NCBI RefSeq assembly: GCF_042651065.1
Contig: NZ_JBHSCH010000004.1
Span: 1 to 64,000, forward strand
DNA: 64,000 nt
Reading direction: 5' to 3'
Source of the DNA: Pseudoroseomonas aestuarii
GTDB taxonomy: Bacteria > Pseudomonadota > Alphaproteobacteria > Acetobacterales > Acetobacteraceae
This document shows positions 1 to 7,773 of the stretch, piece by piece. Within the stretch, counting starts at the first letter, position 1, and each line of letters begins with the position of its first letter. The notes beneath the pieces were generated by a model that saw only the letters and a program-made list of their open reading frames with translations, ran no database searches and had not been told where the DNA came from. The position numbers and the translations under genes are program-made.

Positions 1-168
1 GCCCTGCGCGCCAGCTATGGCCCGCGCCTGGCCGGCGGGCCGCTGGCCGAGGCCTTCTCGGCCCTCGCCGCCGAGGCGCCGCGCCCGGGCCTGCCCGATC
101 TCGACCGGCTCCGCCGCGAGGTGGCGATGGGGCAGGCGCTCTCCGAGCAGCTGCGCAGCCTGCGCTGA
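1..168 (+). CDS. C-terminal fragment of an unrecognised protein
   Basis: The window opens inside a reading frame that runs 55 codons to a TGA at 166-168. The visible tail is rich in Ala, Leu, Arg and Glu and ends in a probable helix (MGQALSEQLRSLR). No catalytic or binding motif is visible and the family is not recognised. It lies 70 bases upstream of flgB on the same strand, so a flagellar function is possible from position alone. The start is outside the window. Confidence 0.5.
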   Translation, partial: ALRASYGPRLAGGPLAEAFSALAAEAPRPGLPDLDRLRREVAMGQALSEQLRSLR

Positions 169-238
169 GGCGGCGCGCCGAGCCGGCAATCACCATCCCG
201 TTAACATGGCGGTCGCAAAGCCGGGGCAGCGTGCCGCC

Positions 239-634
239 ATGAGCGTCTCCCGACCCATCCCCGCCGATCCGCTGGCCCTGGCCGGGCAGCGCCTGCACTG
301 GCTGGAGCAGCGGCAGCGCGTGCTGGCGCAGAACATCGCCAATGCCGACACGCCCGGCTACCAGCCGCGCGACCTCACGCCCTTCGCGCAGGCGCTGGGG
401 CGGGCCACCGCGTCGGGCGGCCTGGCGCGCACCGATCCGCGCCACATGGTCTCCTCCACCGGCGGCACCGCGCGCACCGACCGCGCCGCGGCCGAGCGCA
501 GCCCGAACGGCAATGCCGTGGCGCTGGACCAGCAGGCGCTGAAGGTGGCCGAGACCGACCAGGCGCACGCCCTGGCGCTCGGCCTGCACCGCAGCTGGGC
601 CGGGCTGTACCGCACCGCCCTCGGGCGCAGCTGA
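239..634 (+). CDS. flgB: Flagellar basal-body rod protein FlgB
   Basis: FlgB is one of the proximal rod proteins of the flagellar basal body, exported through the flagellar type III apparatus and assembled in the periplasm. The 131-residue length is typical. The rod-protein signature NIANADTPGY is at residues 32-41, and the C-terminus is helical, as in other rod proteins. The start at 239 (MSVSRPIP) gives the usual FlgB N-terminus; an in-frame ATG at 206 would add an unusual extension. flgC follows after 15 bases, and the flgB-flgC-fliE order is conserved in many bacteria, which makes the call firm. Confidence 0.95.
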   Translation: MSVSRPIPADPLALAGQRLHWLEQRQRVLAQNIANADTPGYQPRDLTPFAQALGRATASGGLARTDPRHMVSSTGGTARTDRAAAERSPNGNAVALDQQALKVAETDQAHALALGLHRSWAGLYRTALGRS

Positions 635-649
635 TAAGGACCGGGCAGC

Positions 650-1060
650 ATGGATCTCGACCGCGCGCTCAACGTCTCCGCCGCCGGCATGGCGGCACAG
701 TCGGCCCGGCTGCGGGTGGTGGCGGAGAACCTCGCCAACCGCGACAGCACCGGCACCACGCCTGGCGCCGATCCTTACCGGCGCAAGACCCTCACCTTCG
801 AGCGCACGCTCGACCGCGCGACGGGGGTGGAGACGGTGCGGGCCGGGCGCACCGGCACCGCGCCGGGCGAGTTCCCCGAGCATTACGACCCGCACCACCC
901 GGCCGCCGATGCGCGCGGCTATGTCCGCACGCCGAACGTGGACAGCCTGATCGAGGTGATGGACATGCGCGAGGCCCAGCGCAGCTACAGCGCCAACCTC
1001 TCCGTGCTGGAGACGACGCGCGGGATGCTGATGCGCACCATCGAGGCGCTGCGCTCGTGA
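650..1060 (+). CDS. flgC: Flagellar basal-body rod protein FlgC
   Basis: A 136-residue proximal rod subunit. The N-terminal rod motif is LRVVAENLANRDST (residues about 21-34), followed by the FlgC-type DPYRRKTLTF segment. The C-terminal part has the conserved PNVDSLIEVMDMREAQRSY stretch and a helix ending at ALRS. It follows flgB by 15 bases and overlaps the next start by four bases (GTGA, 1057-1060), so flgB, flgC and fliE are probably translated from one message. Nothing in the protein is unusual. Confidence 0.96.
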   Translation: MDLDRALNVSAAGMAAQSARLRVVAENLANRDSTGTTPGADPYRRKTLTFERTLDRATGVETVRAGRTGTAPGEFPEHYDPHHPAADARGYVRTPNVDSLIEVMDMREAQRSYSANLSVLETTRGMLMRTIEALRS

Positions 1061-1365
1061 GCGCGCCGCTCTCCGGCCTCGCCGCCTACCGCGCCCTGGG
1101 CGCACAGGCCGGCGCGGCGCCGGCCGTTCCATCCCAGCCGGGCCAGGGCGGCAGCTTCGGCGCCATGCTGGAGCGCGCCATGGAAGGCGCCGTGCAGGCC
1201 ACGCGGACCGCCGACGCGACCAGCGTGCAGGCGCTGACCGGCCAGGCGGGCGTCACCGACGTGGTGCTGGCCGTCTCCCGCGCCGAGCTGGCGCTGCAGA
1301 CCACCGTGGCGCTGCGCGACCGCGTGGTCTCCGCCTACCAGGAGATCATGCGCATGCCGATCTGA
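1057..1365 (+). CDS. fliE: Flagellar hook-basal body complex protein FliE
   Basis: FliE joins the MS ring to the proximal rod and is an early export substrate. The 102-residue length and the C-terminal segment (TDVVLAVSRAELALQTTVALRDRVVSAYQEIMRMPI) fit FliE; the last third is the conserved amphipathic helix. The start is GTG at 1057, overlapping the flgC stop. A 103-base gap with two GC-rich hairpins separates it from fliQ. Confidence 0.93.
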   Translation: MSAPLSGLAAYRALGAQAGAAPAVPSQPGQGGSFGAMLERAMEGAVQATRTADATSVQALTGQAGVTDVVLAVSRAELALQTTVALRDRVVSAYQEIMRMPI

Positions 1366-1409
1366 CGGGCCACGGGCCCGTCCCGCGGCGCCGGTCTCCT
1401 GCCGGCGCC
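1364..1409 (+). terminator. Two GC-rich hairpins between fliE and fliQ
   Basis: Two perfect 8-bp stems follow the fliE stop. One pairs 1364-1371 with 1375-1382 around a 3-base loop. The other pairs 1387-1394 with 1402-1409 around a 7-base loop. No T-run follows, so this may be weak attenuation or simply intergenic structure rather than a strong intrinsic terminator. Confidence 0.35.
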
Positions 1410-1468
1410 CCTACCCCTTCGCACGGGCCGCAGGACGCGGCCGGCAGCCGCAGGAGGCGGCACAGGCG

Positions 1469-1744
1469 ATGGACAGCGATATCGTGGCCCTGGCCGGGCA
1501 GCAGGCGCTCTGGACGGCGTTGCTGGTGGGCGGGCCGATGCTGGTGGTGCTGCTGGTGGTCGGCCTGGCCGTGGCCGTGCTGCAGGCCCTGACGCAGATC
1601 CAGGAGGCGGCGCTGGCCTTCGTGCCGAAGCTGGTGGCGCTGGCGGTGGTGCTGCTGGTGGGCGGGCCGATGGCGGCCGGCGCGCTGCGTGGCTTCACCG
1701 AGGAGATCTTCGCGCAGGTCGTGGCCGTCGGCGGGCTGCGGTGA
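1469..1744 (+). CDS. fliQ: Flagellar biosynthetic protein FliQ
   Basis: FliQ is a small inner-membrane subunit of the flagellar type III export gate (FliP-FliQ-FliR core). The 91 residues contain two strongly hydrophobic segments (about 14-40 and 52-72) split by the family sequence QALTQIQEAALAFVPKL. A good ribosome site (AGGAGG, 1452-1457) precedes the ATG. The stop overlaps the fliR start (GTGA). The fliQ-fliR-flhB order is conserved; fliP is not in this window. Confidence 0.95.
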   Translation: MDSDIVALAGQQALWTALLVGGPMLVVLLVVGLAVAVLQALTQIQEAALAFVPKLVALAVVLLVGGPMAAGALRGFTEEIFAQVVAVGGLR

Positions 1745-2517
1745 GCGAGGCCGAGTGGCTCGGCCAGTTGCCGCTGCTGGCCTTCCAGGCGGCGCTGCTG
1801 ATGGCGCGCATCGGCGCCTGCGGCATGGTGCTGCCAGGGCTGGGCGAGGCCGATGTGCCGGCCACGCTGCGGCTCGGGCTGGCGCTCGCCGTGGTGGCGC
1901 TGCTGCTGCCGGTGCTGGCACCCGGCCTGCCGCCGGAGCCGGCGGGCATCGGCGGCCTGGCCGCGCTGGTGGCCACCGAGGTGGCGGTGGGGCTGTGGCT
2001 GGGCTGGCTGGCACGGCTGGCCAGCTTCGCGCTGGTCACGGCGGGGCAGGCCATCGGCTTCCTCATCGGCCTGTCCAGCCTGCTGGGGCAGGACCCTGTG
2101 CAGGGCGCGCAGGGCCTCGCCACGGGGCGGCTGATGGGGATGGCCGCCGCCATCCTGGCGCTGAGCACCGGCCTCTACGCCCTGCCGCTGCGGGCGCTGG
2201 CCGAGAGCTACGCGCTGCTGCCGGCCGGCGCGCCCTTGCCTGCCGGCCCGGCGGCCGAGGCGGTGGTGGCGGCCACCGCCGGCAGCTTCGCGCTGGCCAT
2301 GCGGCTGGCGGCGCCGCTGCTGCTGCTGGCCGTGCTGCTGCAGGCCGGTAGCGGGCTGCTCGCCCGCGCCGCGCCGCAGGCGCAGATCTTCGTCATCGCC
2401 GCGCCGGCGCAGACGCTCGCCGGCAGCGCGCTGCTGGCGGCGCTGCTGCCGCTGATCCTGGAGCACTGGCTGGCCGCCGCCCAGGCCGCCTTCTCCGTGC
2501 TGCCCGGGCTGGGCTGA
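1741..2517 (+). CDS. fliR: Flagellar biosynthetic protein FliR
   Basis: FliR is a polytopic inner-membrane protein of the flagellar export gate. The 258-residue protein has a GTG start overlapping fliQ by four bases. It shows about six hydrophobic segments and the FliR-like stretch FLIGLSSLLGQDPVQGAQ in the middle. It is followed after 10 bases by flhB, its usual partner. The reading frame is intact. Confidence 0.95.
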   Translation: MSEAEWLGQLPLLAFQAALLMARIGACGMVLPGLGEADVPATLRLGLALAVVALLLPVLAPGLPPEPAGIGGLAALVATEVAVGLWLGWLARLASFALVTAGQAIGFLIGLSSLLGQDPVQGAQGLATGRLMGMAAAILALSTGLYALPLRALAESYALLPAGAPLPAGPAAEAVVAATAGSFALAMRLAAPLLLLAVLLQAGSGLLARAAPQAQIFVIAAPAQTLAGSALLAALLPLILEHWLAAAQAAFSVLPGLG

Positions 2518-2527
2518 GGCGGGCGCC

Positions 2528-3586
2528 ATGGCCGAGGAGCAGGGCGATGCCGACGACAAGCAACTCGACGCCTCGCAACGCCGGCTGGACCGCGCGCGCG
2601 AGCAGGGCGACGTGCCGCTGGCGCGCGAGGCGGTGCAGCTCGCCAGCCTGGCGGGCGGCGCGCTGGCGCTCGGCCTGCTCGGCCCGGCGCTGGGCCGCAG
2701 CCTGATCGAGGAGACGCGGGCGATCTTCGCCGGCGCGCACATGCTGCGCGCGGATGCGGCGGCGGCCTCGCTGCTGCGCGCCGCCCTGCCGCTGATGCTG
2801 GCCGTGGCCGCCATGGCGGCGCTCGGCGCCGTGGCCGGGACGCTGCTGCAGACCCGCCTCCTGGTCTCCGCCCAGGCGATGGCGCCGAAGCTCTCCAAGA
2901 TCAGCCCGCTGGCCGGCGCCAAGCGGCTGTTCGGCCCGCATGGGCTGCAGGAGCTGGCACGCGCGCTGCTGAAGCTCGGCGCCACGGGGCTGGCGCTGTG
3001 GTGGGTGGCGGCCGATGCGCTGCCGGCGCTGCGCGGCGTGCTGGCCGAGCCGCCCGAGGCGATGACGGCACTGCTGGCCGAGCTGCTGGGGCGGCTGGTG
3101 ATGGCGGCGCTGGCGGCGCTGGCCGTGCTGGCGGCGGCGGATTTCCTGTGGGTGCGGCTGCGCTTCGCGCGGCGGATGCGGATGAGCCTGCAGGAGATGA
3201 AGGAGGAGATGAAGGAGAGCGACGGCGACCCGCATCTGCGCGCCAAGCGCCGCGCCAGGATGCTCGGCCGCCGCCGCCGCCGCGTGCAGGAGGCGGTGCC
3301 GAAGGCCACGGTGGTGGTGACCAACCCGACGCACTATGCCGTCGCCCTGGCCTATGACCGCGCGGCGGATGCGGCGCCGCGCGTGGTGGCGCGTGGCGTG
3401 GACGCCGCCGCCGCGCGCATCCGCCGCATCGCCGAGGCGCATGGCGTGCCGCTGGTGGCCAACCCGCCCCTGGCCCGCGCCCTCTACCGGCTGGAGGAGG
3501 AGGCGCCGATCCCGCCCGAGCATTTCCAGGCCGTGGCGGAGCTGATCGCGCTGGTGTGGCGGATGCGCGGCCCGGCGGCGCGCTGA
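2528..3586 (+). CDS. flhB: Flagellar biosynthesis protein FlhB
   Basis: FlhB is the export-gate protein that switches substrate specificity from rod/hook to filament. The 352-residue protein has a charged N-terminus, four hydrophobic segments, a basic linker (residues about 215-255, many Arg) and the self-cleavage motif NPTH at residues 266-269. Family members are cleaved between the Asn and Pro of this motif. The C-terminal cytoplasmic domain is complete. It ends 16 bases before the convergent LysR gene, with no clear terminator between them. Confidence 0.97.
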   Translation: MAEEQGDADDKQLDASQRRLDRAREQGDVPLAREAVQLASLAGGALALGLLGPALGRSLIEETRAIFAGAHMLRADAAAASLLRAALPLMLAVAAMAALGAVAGTLLQTRLLVSAQAMAPKLSKISPLAGAKRLFGPHGLQELARALLKLGATGLALWWVAADALPALRGVLAEPPEAMTALLAELLGRLVMAALAALAVLAAADFLWVRLRFARRMRMSLQEMKEEMKESDGDPHLRAKRRARMLGRRRRRVQEAVPKATVVVTNPTHYAVALAYDRAADAAPRVVARGVDAAAARIRRIAEAHGVPLVANPPLARALYRLEEEAPIPPEHFQAVAELIALVWRMRGPAAR

Positions 3587-3602
3587 GGCACGCCGCGCCG
3601 GG

Positions 3603-4493
3603 TCACGCCCCGCTCGCCTCGATCCGCGCTTTCTCGGCCGAGATCGCCTCGCCCAGATGGTCCATCACGGCGCGGATGCGCGGCGTCTGCCGCAGGTCCG
3701 GATGCGTGAGCAGCCAGAGCGTGCCGGCCATCTCCGGCACCGGCGCCGAGAGCCGCGCGAGGCCCGGCCAGGCATCCCCCGCGAAGCAGGGCAGGTGGCC
3801 GATGCCAAGCCCCGCCCGCACCGCATCCGCCATGGCCAGCACGCTGTCGAAGCGGCCGGCGATACGCTCCGGCGGCACGCGCGCGGCGGCGCGGCGCTGG
3901 CGCCGCAGGCCGGCCAGGGCCTCGCCCGGCAGCACCCAGGGGGCGGTCTCCGGCGCCAGACCGGCGCCGGCCGGGCCATAGAGCGCCCAGCCGATGCGCG
4001 CCACGCGGCGGCCCACCAGCGTTTCCGGCGGTGCGTCGCTGGCGCGCAGCGCCACGTCGGCGTCGCGGCGGGAGAGGTTGGCGGCGGCGTTGCCGGTGAC
4101 GATATCGAGCCGGATCGCCGGCTGCGCGGCGCGCAGCGTGGCCAGCATGGGCAGCAGCAGCCCGGCCAGCAGCAGGTCGCTGGTGGCCAGCCGCACCTCG
4201 CCCGAGGGCAGCGGCACCTGCCCCGCCAGGCGGCGCGTGACGGCGGTGATGTCCGCCTCCACCCGCGCGGCCAGGGCCGCCATCTCCTCGCCCGCCGGCG
4301 TCGCCACATAGCCGGCGCGGCGGCGCTCGAAGAGCGGGCAGCCGATCAGCGCCTCGATCTGCCCCAGCCGGCGGAAGGCGGTGGAGTGGTGCACCCCGAG
4401 CCGCGCCGCCGCCGCCGGCAGGTTGCCGGTGCGGGCGATGGCGTCGATCAGGCGGACATCATCCCACGCGACGCCGCGCGGCGGTTCGGTCAT
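3603..4493 (-). CDS. LysR-family transcriptional regulator beside mhqOD-like genes
   Basis: A 296-residue LysR-type regulator. The winged helix-turn-helix occupies about residues 10-65 (AARLGVHHSTAFRRLGQIEALIGCPLFERR), followed by a periplasmic-binding-like effector domain. The start at 4493 (MTEPPRGV) leaves a normal N-terminus; longer in-frame starts would add an Arg/Pro-rich extension. It is divergent from the MhqO-like dioxygenase gene, with a 191-base gap holding an interrupted palindrome at 4587-4600. LysR proteins usually control the adjacent divergent gene, so a role in quinone or aromatic sensing is inferred. Confidence 0.88.
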   Translation of the reverse strand: MTEPPRGVAWDDVRLIDAIARTGNLPAAAARLGVHHSTAFRRLGQIEALIGCPLFERRRAGYVATPAGEEMAALAARVEADITAVTRRLAGQVPLPSGEVRLATSDLLLAGLLLPMLATLRAAQPAIRLDIVTGNAAANLSRRDADVALRASDAPPETLVGRRVARIGWALYGPAGAGLAPETAPWVLPGEALAGLRRQRRAAARVPPERIAGRFDSVLAMADAVRAGLGIGHLPCFAGDAWPGLARLSAPVPEMAGTLWLLTHPDLRQTPRIRAVMDHLGEAISAEKARIEASGA

Positions 4494-4586
4494 GGCGCAT
4501 CCTTCGCGGGCCGGGATTCTGGGCCGGGGCCGGCAGGCTAGCCCGCGCCACGATGCAATTCCAGGGCACAAGCCGCAAGGTTCCGA

Positions 4587-4600
4587 TTGCGTTAGTGCAA
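4587..4600. promoter_or_regulatory. Candidate LysR operator
   Basis: TTGC-N6-GCAA inverted repeat in the gap between the divergent LysR gene and the dioxygenase gene. The spacing fits the T-N11-A type of LysR site. The assignment rests on position and symmetry only. Confidence 0.4.
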
Positions 4601-4684
4601 CCGGGTTTCGCTTTCGCCCGGGCCTTCCGCCACCCATTCTGGGGTCAACCCGGTGCATCCCGCACCGCCAAGGAGACCCGGACC

Positions 4685-5608
4685 ATGACCCGCAACGGCA
4701 TCCACCACGTCACCGCCATCGCCGGAAAGGCGCGGCAGAACCTGGAATTCTACACCCGCACCCTGGGGCTGCGGCTGGTGAAGAAGACGGTGAACTTCGA
4801 CGACCCCGGCGCCTACCATCTCTACTACGGCGACGCGGCGGGCAGCCCCGGCACCATCCTCACCTTCTTCCCCTGGGAGAACGCCGCCCCCGGCCGCGCC
4901 GGCACGGGCGAGCTGCAGGAGACGGTGTTCCGCGTGCCGCAGGCCTCGCTCGGCTACTGGACGCAGCGCCTGGTCAACCACGGGGTGCAGCGGACGGGGC
5001 GCCTCGGCGAGACGCTGCTCGCCTTCCGCGACCCGGATGGCATGCATCTGGCGCTCGTCGGCCTGCCCGGCATCGAGGCCGAGCCGGCCTGGGAGAATGG
5101 CGAGATCCCCGCCGAGCACGCCATCCGCGGCTTCCACGGCGTCTCGCTGCTGGTGGGCGACGCGGCGCCGACGGGCGCCATCCTCTCCGACGTCTTCGGC
5201 TTCGCGGCGGCGGGGCGGGAAGGGGAGACGCACCGCTTCCAGGTGCCGGGCATGGCGCTGGGCGGCATCGTCGACCTGCGCGTGGCGGCGGGGGCGGCGC
5301 CGGCGCGGCTGGGCCGCGGCTCGGTGCACCACCTAGCCTTCCGCGCCGCCGATGACGCGGCGGAGATGGACATGGTGCGGCGCCTGGCCGAGAACCACGG
5401 CATCCACACCACCGAGCAGAAGGACCGCAACTACTTCCGCTCGGTCTATTTCCGCGAGCCGGGCCATGTGCTGTTCGAGATCGCGACCGACGTGCCCGGC
5501 TTCGCGGTGGACGAGGCCCCGGCCGCGCTGGGCCAGGCGCTGAAGCTGCCGGGCTTCCTCGAAGGCCATCGCGTGGCCATCGAATCCGCCCTGCCGGCGC
5601 TCGGCTGA
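4685..5608 (+). CDS. Ring-cleaving dioxygenase, MhqO-like (VOC/glyoxalase superfamily)
   Basis: A 307-residue protein made of tandem vicinal-oxygen-chelate modules. Likely metal ligands are His7/His8 (GIHHVTAIAG), His215/His216 (VHHLAF) and Glu265 (LFEIATDVPGF). This is the layout of MhqO/MhqA-type dioxygenases, which open hydroquinone or catechol rings and protect against quinone toxicity in the cytoplasm. The start at 4685 follows the ribosome site AAGGAGA. The next gene begins 11 bases later and is an MhqD-like hydrolase, a pairing that supports the call. The real substrate is not shown by the sequence. Confidence 0.85.
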   Translation: MTRNGIHHVTAIAGKARQNLEFYTRTLGLRLVKKTVNFDDPGAYHLYYGDAAGSPGTILTFFPWENAAPGRAGTGELQETVFRVPQASLGYWTQRLVNHGVQRTGRLGETLLAFRDPDGMHLALVGLPGIEAEPAWENGEIPAEHAIRGFHGVSLLVGDAAPTGAILSDVFGFAAAGREGETHRFQVPGMALGGIVDLRVAAGAAPARLGRGSVHHLAFRAADDAAEMDMVRRLAENHGIHTTEQKDRNYFRSVYFREPGHVLFEIATDVPGFAVDEAPAALGQALKLPGFLEGHRVAIESALPALG

Positions 5609-5619
5609 AGGAGGAGAGG

Positions 5620-6231
5620 ATGGAAGGCTTCCAGTACCGCTTCGAGCCGGGCACCGACCCGGCTCTCCCCCCGCTGCTGCTGCTGCACGGCACCGGCGGC
5701 GACGAGCATGACCTGATCCCGCTGGGGCGGGAGGTGGCGCCGGGCGCGGCGCTGCTCTCCCCGCGCGGGCGGGTGCTGGAGCACGGCATGCCGCGCTTCT
5801 TCCGCCGGCTGGCGGAGGGCGTGTTCGACGAGGACGACCTGCGCGCGCAGGCGGCTGCGCTGGCCGGATTCGTGGCGGCGGCGCGGGAGCAACACGGGCT
5901 GGCGGCGCCCGTCGCGCTCGGCTTCTCGAACGGGGCGAACATCGCGGCGGCGCTGCTGCTGCTGCACCCCGGCACGCTGGCGGGCGCCGCGCTGCTGCGC
6001 GCCATGCCGCCGCTGCGCCAGCCGCCCGAGGTGGCGCTGCCCGGCACGCCGGTGTTGATGCTTTCGGGTCAGGCGGATCCGATCATTCCGCCCCAGGGCA
6101 GCGCGGCGCTGGCCGCCACGCTGGAGGGCGCGGGGGCGGCTGTGATGCACCGCAGCCTGCCCACCGGGCACGGGCTGACACGCACCGATCTCGTGCTGAC
6201 ACGGGAGTGGCTGGAGAACGGCCTGAAGTGA
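5620..6231 (+). CDS. MhqD-like carboxylesterase/phospholipase (alpha/beta hydrolase)
   Basis: A 203-residue single-domain alpha/beta hydrolase. The probable triad is Ser103 (GFSNGA), Asp153 (SGQADPIIP) and His184 (TGHGLT); LLLHGTGGDEHDL near the N-terminus supplies the oxyanion region. The length and motifs match the MhqD/YtpA-type carboxylesterase family. It is co-transcribed with the MhqO-like dioxygenase (11-base gap) and probably hydrolyses an ester or ring-cleavage product in quinone detoxification. It ends at an AT-rich element that separates it from the convergent amidase gene. Confidence 0.85.
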   Translation: MEGFQYRFEPGTDPALPPLLLLHGTGGDEHDLIPLGREVAPGAALLSPRGRVLEHGMPRFFRRLAEGVFDEDDLRAQAAALAGFVAAAREQHGLAAPVALGFSNGANIAAALLLLHPGTLAGAALLRAMPPLRQPPEVALPGTPVLMLSGQADPIIPPQGSAALAATLEGAGAAVMHRSLPTGHGLTRTDLVLTREWLENGLK

Positions 6232-6238
6232 AAGCTTC

Positions 6239-6262
6239 CTTCTTTTTCTGAAGAAAAAGAAG
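6239..6262 (+). terminator. Intrinsic terminator-like hairpin after the MhqD-like gene
   Basis: A perfect 11-bp stem (6239-6249 with 6252-6262) built of a T/C-rich arm and an A/G-rich arm, starting 8 bases after the stop codon at 6231. Confidence 0.55.
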
Positions 6263-6329
6263 CAAAAAGACTTTTCGAGTTTGGCGCGGGGCATTTCAAC
6301 ATGCCGGCCAAACCCGAAAAAGTTTTTTG

Positions 6330-6351
6330 GTTCTTTTTTCCAAAAAAGAAC
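6330..6351 (-). terminator. Intrinsic terminator-like hairpin after the amidase gene
   Basis: A perfect 10-bp stem (6330-6339 with 6342-6351, loop CC). Read on the minus strand it lies 9 bases past the amidase stop. Its T/A-rich arms could terminate transcription in either direction. Confidence 0.55.
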
Positions 6352-6359
6352 GCTTCTCT

Positions 6360-7754
6360 TTACACGATTACGGGCCGCACCGCCGCCGTCATCCAGGCGG
6401 CGAGCCCGGTCAGCGCCGCATCGCCATGGCGCTGGCCGATCACCTGCACGCCCACCGGCAGCCCCTCCATGGCGATCAGCGGCAGGGTGATGGCGGGCGA
6501 GCCCAGCACCGAGGTGGCGGCGTTGTAGGCCGGCAGCCCGGTGGTGTGGGTGACGCCGGAATCCTTCGCCGTGTTCTCCATCGGCGGCGCGGGGCCGACG
6601 GAGCTGAGGCTGACCAGCCCATCCGCCAGCGGCGCCAGCGCGGCGAAGGCCTGCTGCGCGAAGTCCCGCTTCTGCAGGGCGAGGCGGTAGTCGTCGATCG
6701 TCATGCTGCGCGCGAGGGCGAGGCGGGACATCATGCTGTCGCTGAGGCCGGTCGGGAAGCGCTCGACCAGGTTCTCCAGCGTCCAGCGCAGCTCGTAGCC
6801 GCAGAGGTCGCGGCAGAGGGCGAGGCTCTCGCCGATCGCCTGCTCGAAGGCCTCGATCAGCGGGCTGTCGCCCCGGCGCAGCAGCGTCACCCCAGCATCG
6901 CGGAGCTGGCGCAGCACGCGGTCGAAGGCCTCGGCGGTGCGCGGGTCGGTCTGCGCCCAGCCCTCGCTCTCCATGACGATCAGCCGCCCGGGCTTTGCCG
7001 ACGGGCGCGGCGCCGCCTCGCCGAACAGGCCAGGATGCCCGGGGTCGCCGCCCGAGCGCTGCGCCATCTCGTAGGTGACGCGCCACATATCCTCCAGGCA
7101 CCCGGCATGCACGCCGATATGGCTCTGGCTGAAGGCCAGCCGCTCGCCGCGGTGGATGGCGCCGAAGGTGGGCTTGATGGCGGTGTTGGCGCAGAAGCCG
7201 GCGGGGCGGATGATGGAGCCTACCACCTGCGTGCCCAGCGCCGCCGGCACCATCGCCGCGCCGATCGCCGCCGCCGAGCCGGAGGAGGAGCCGCCCGGCG
7301 TGTGCGCCGCGTTGAACGGGTTGGTGGTGGGGCCAGGATGGGACATGCCCAGCTCGGTCGTCACCGTCTTGCCCAGGATCACCGCGCCGGCCTGCCGGAG
7401 CGCCACGACGCTGGCGCTGTCCATCTTCGTCTGCGCGCCCTTGAACAGGGGGGTGCCCTGCTCGGTCGGCATGTCCTTGGTCTGCAGCATGTCCTTGATG
7501 CCGACCGGCATGCCGTCGATCGGCGAGAGGGCGCGGCCCGCCTTGTAGCGCGCGGTCGCGGCGTCGGCGGCGGCGCGGGCGCCTTCCTCGTTCAGCGTCA
7601 CCCAGGCGCGCACCACCGGCTCGCGCGCGGCGATCACCTCCAGGCAGCGCTCCAGATAGGCGCGCGGCGTATCCCGCCCCTCCACGAAGCCGGGCACGGC
7701 GTCGTGGAAGGTCATCGGGCGGAAGGTGGCGGGATCGTAGGTGGAGGCGGTCAT
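6360..7754 (-). CDS. Amidase (amidase signature family)
   Basis: A 464-residue amidase-signature enzyme that hydrolyses a C-N amide bond. The Ser-cisSer-Lys triad is visible: Lys87 (GIKDML), Ser156 in the Gly/Ser-rich loop GGSSSGSAA (154-162) and nucleophile Ser180 (VVGSIIRPA); the 24-residue gap between the two serines is typical. The start at 7754 (MTASTYDP) follows a GGGAGA ribosome site. It lies 19 bases downstream of the polysaccharide deacetylase-like gene and probably shares its message. The family is too broad to name the substrate. GatA is unlikely because no gatB or gatC is nearby. Confidence 0.9.
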   Translation of the reverse strand: MTASTYDPATFRPMTFHDAVPGFVEGRDTPRAYLERCLEVIAAREPVVRAWVTLNEEGARAAADAATARYKAGRALSPIDGMPVGIKDMLQTKDMPTEQGTPLFKGAQTKMDSASVVALRQAGAVILGKTVTTELGMSHPGPTTNPFNAAHTPGGSSSGSAAAIGAAMVPAALGTQVVGSIIRPAGFCANTAIKPTFGAIHRGERLAFSQSHIGVHAGCLEDMWRVTYEMAQRSGGDPGHPGLFGEAAPRPSAKPGRLIVMESEGWAQTDPRTAEAFDRVLRQLRDAGVTLLRRGDSPLIEAFEQAIGESLALCRDLCGYELRWTLENLVERFPTGLSDSMMSRLALARSMTIDDYRLALQKRDFAQQAFAALAPLADGLVSLSSVGPAPPMENTAKDSGVTHTTGLPAYNAATSVLGSPAITLPLIAMEGLPVGVQVIGQRHGDAALTGLAAWMTAAVRPVIV

Positions 7755-7773
7755 GGCTTGGTCTCCCTTCGCG

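Larger units (their letters stand above)
6233..6357. repeat. AT-rich composite inverted-repeat element between convergent genes
   Basis: The whole 128-base gap between convergent genes is one nested palindrome. Each end carries a terminator-like hairpin (6239-6262 and 6330-6351). The centre folds as 6279-6285 against 6307-6313, plus GCAT/ATGC at 6291-6294 and 6301-6304. The left flank (AGACTTTTCGAGTTTGGC) matches the complement of the right flank (AACTTTTTCGGGTTTGGC) apart from small changes. Base composition differs sharply from the GC-rich genes on both sides. It looks like two inverted copies of one mobile or recombinogenic terminator unit. Confidence 0.7.

Noticed and set aside
206..238. 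Alternative flgB start at 206
   Set aside because: It would add a non-conserved 11-residue extension; the 239 start matches normal FlgB N-termini.
1411..3324. Very long open frame antisense to fliQ-fliR-flhB
   Set aside because: Very GC-rich DNA keeps stop codons out of other frames. The translation is Arg/Ala/Ser-rich without motifs, while the plus strand encodes three clear flagellar proteins.
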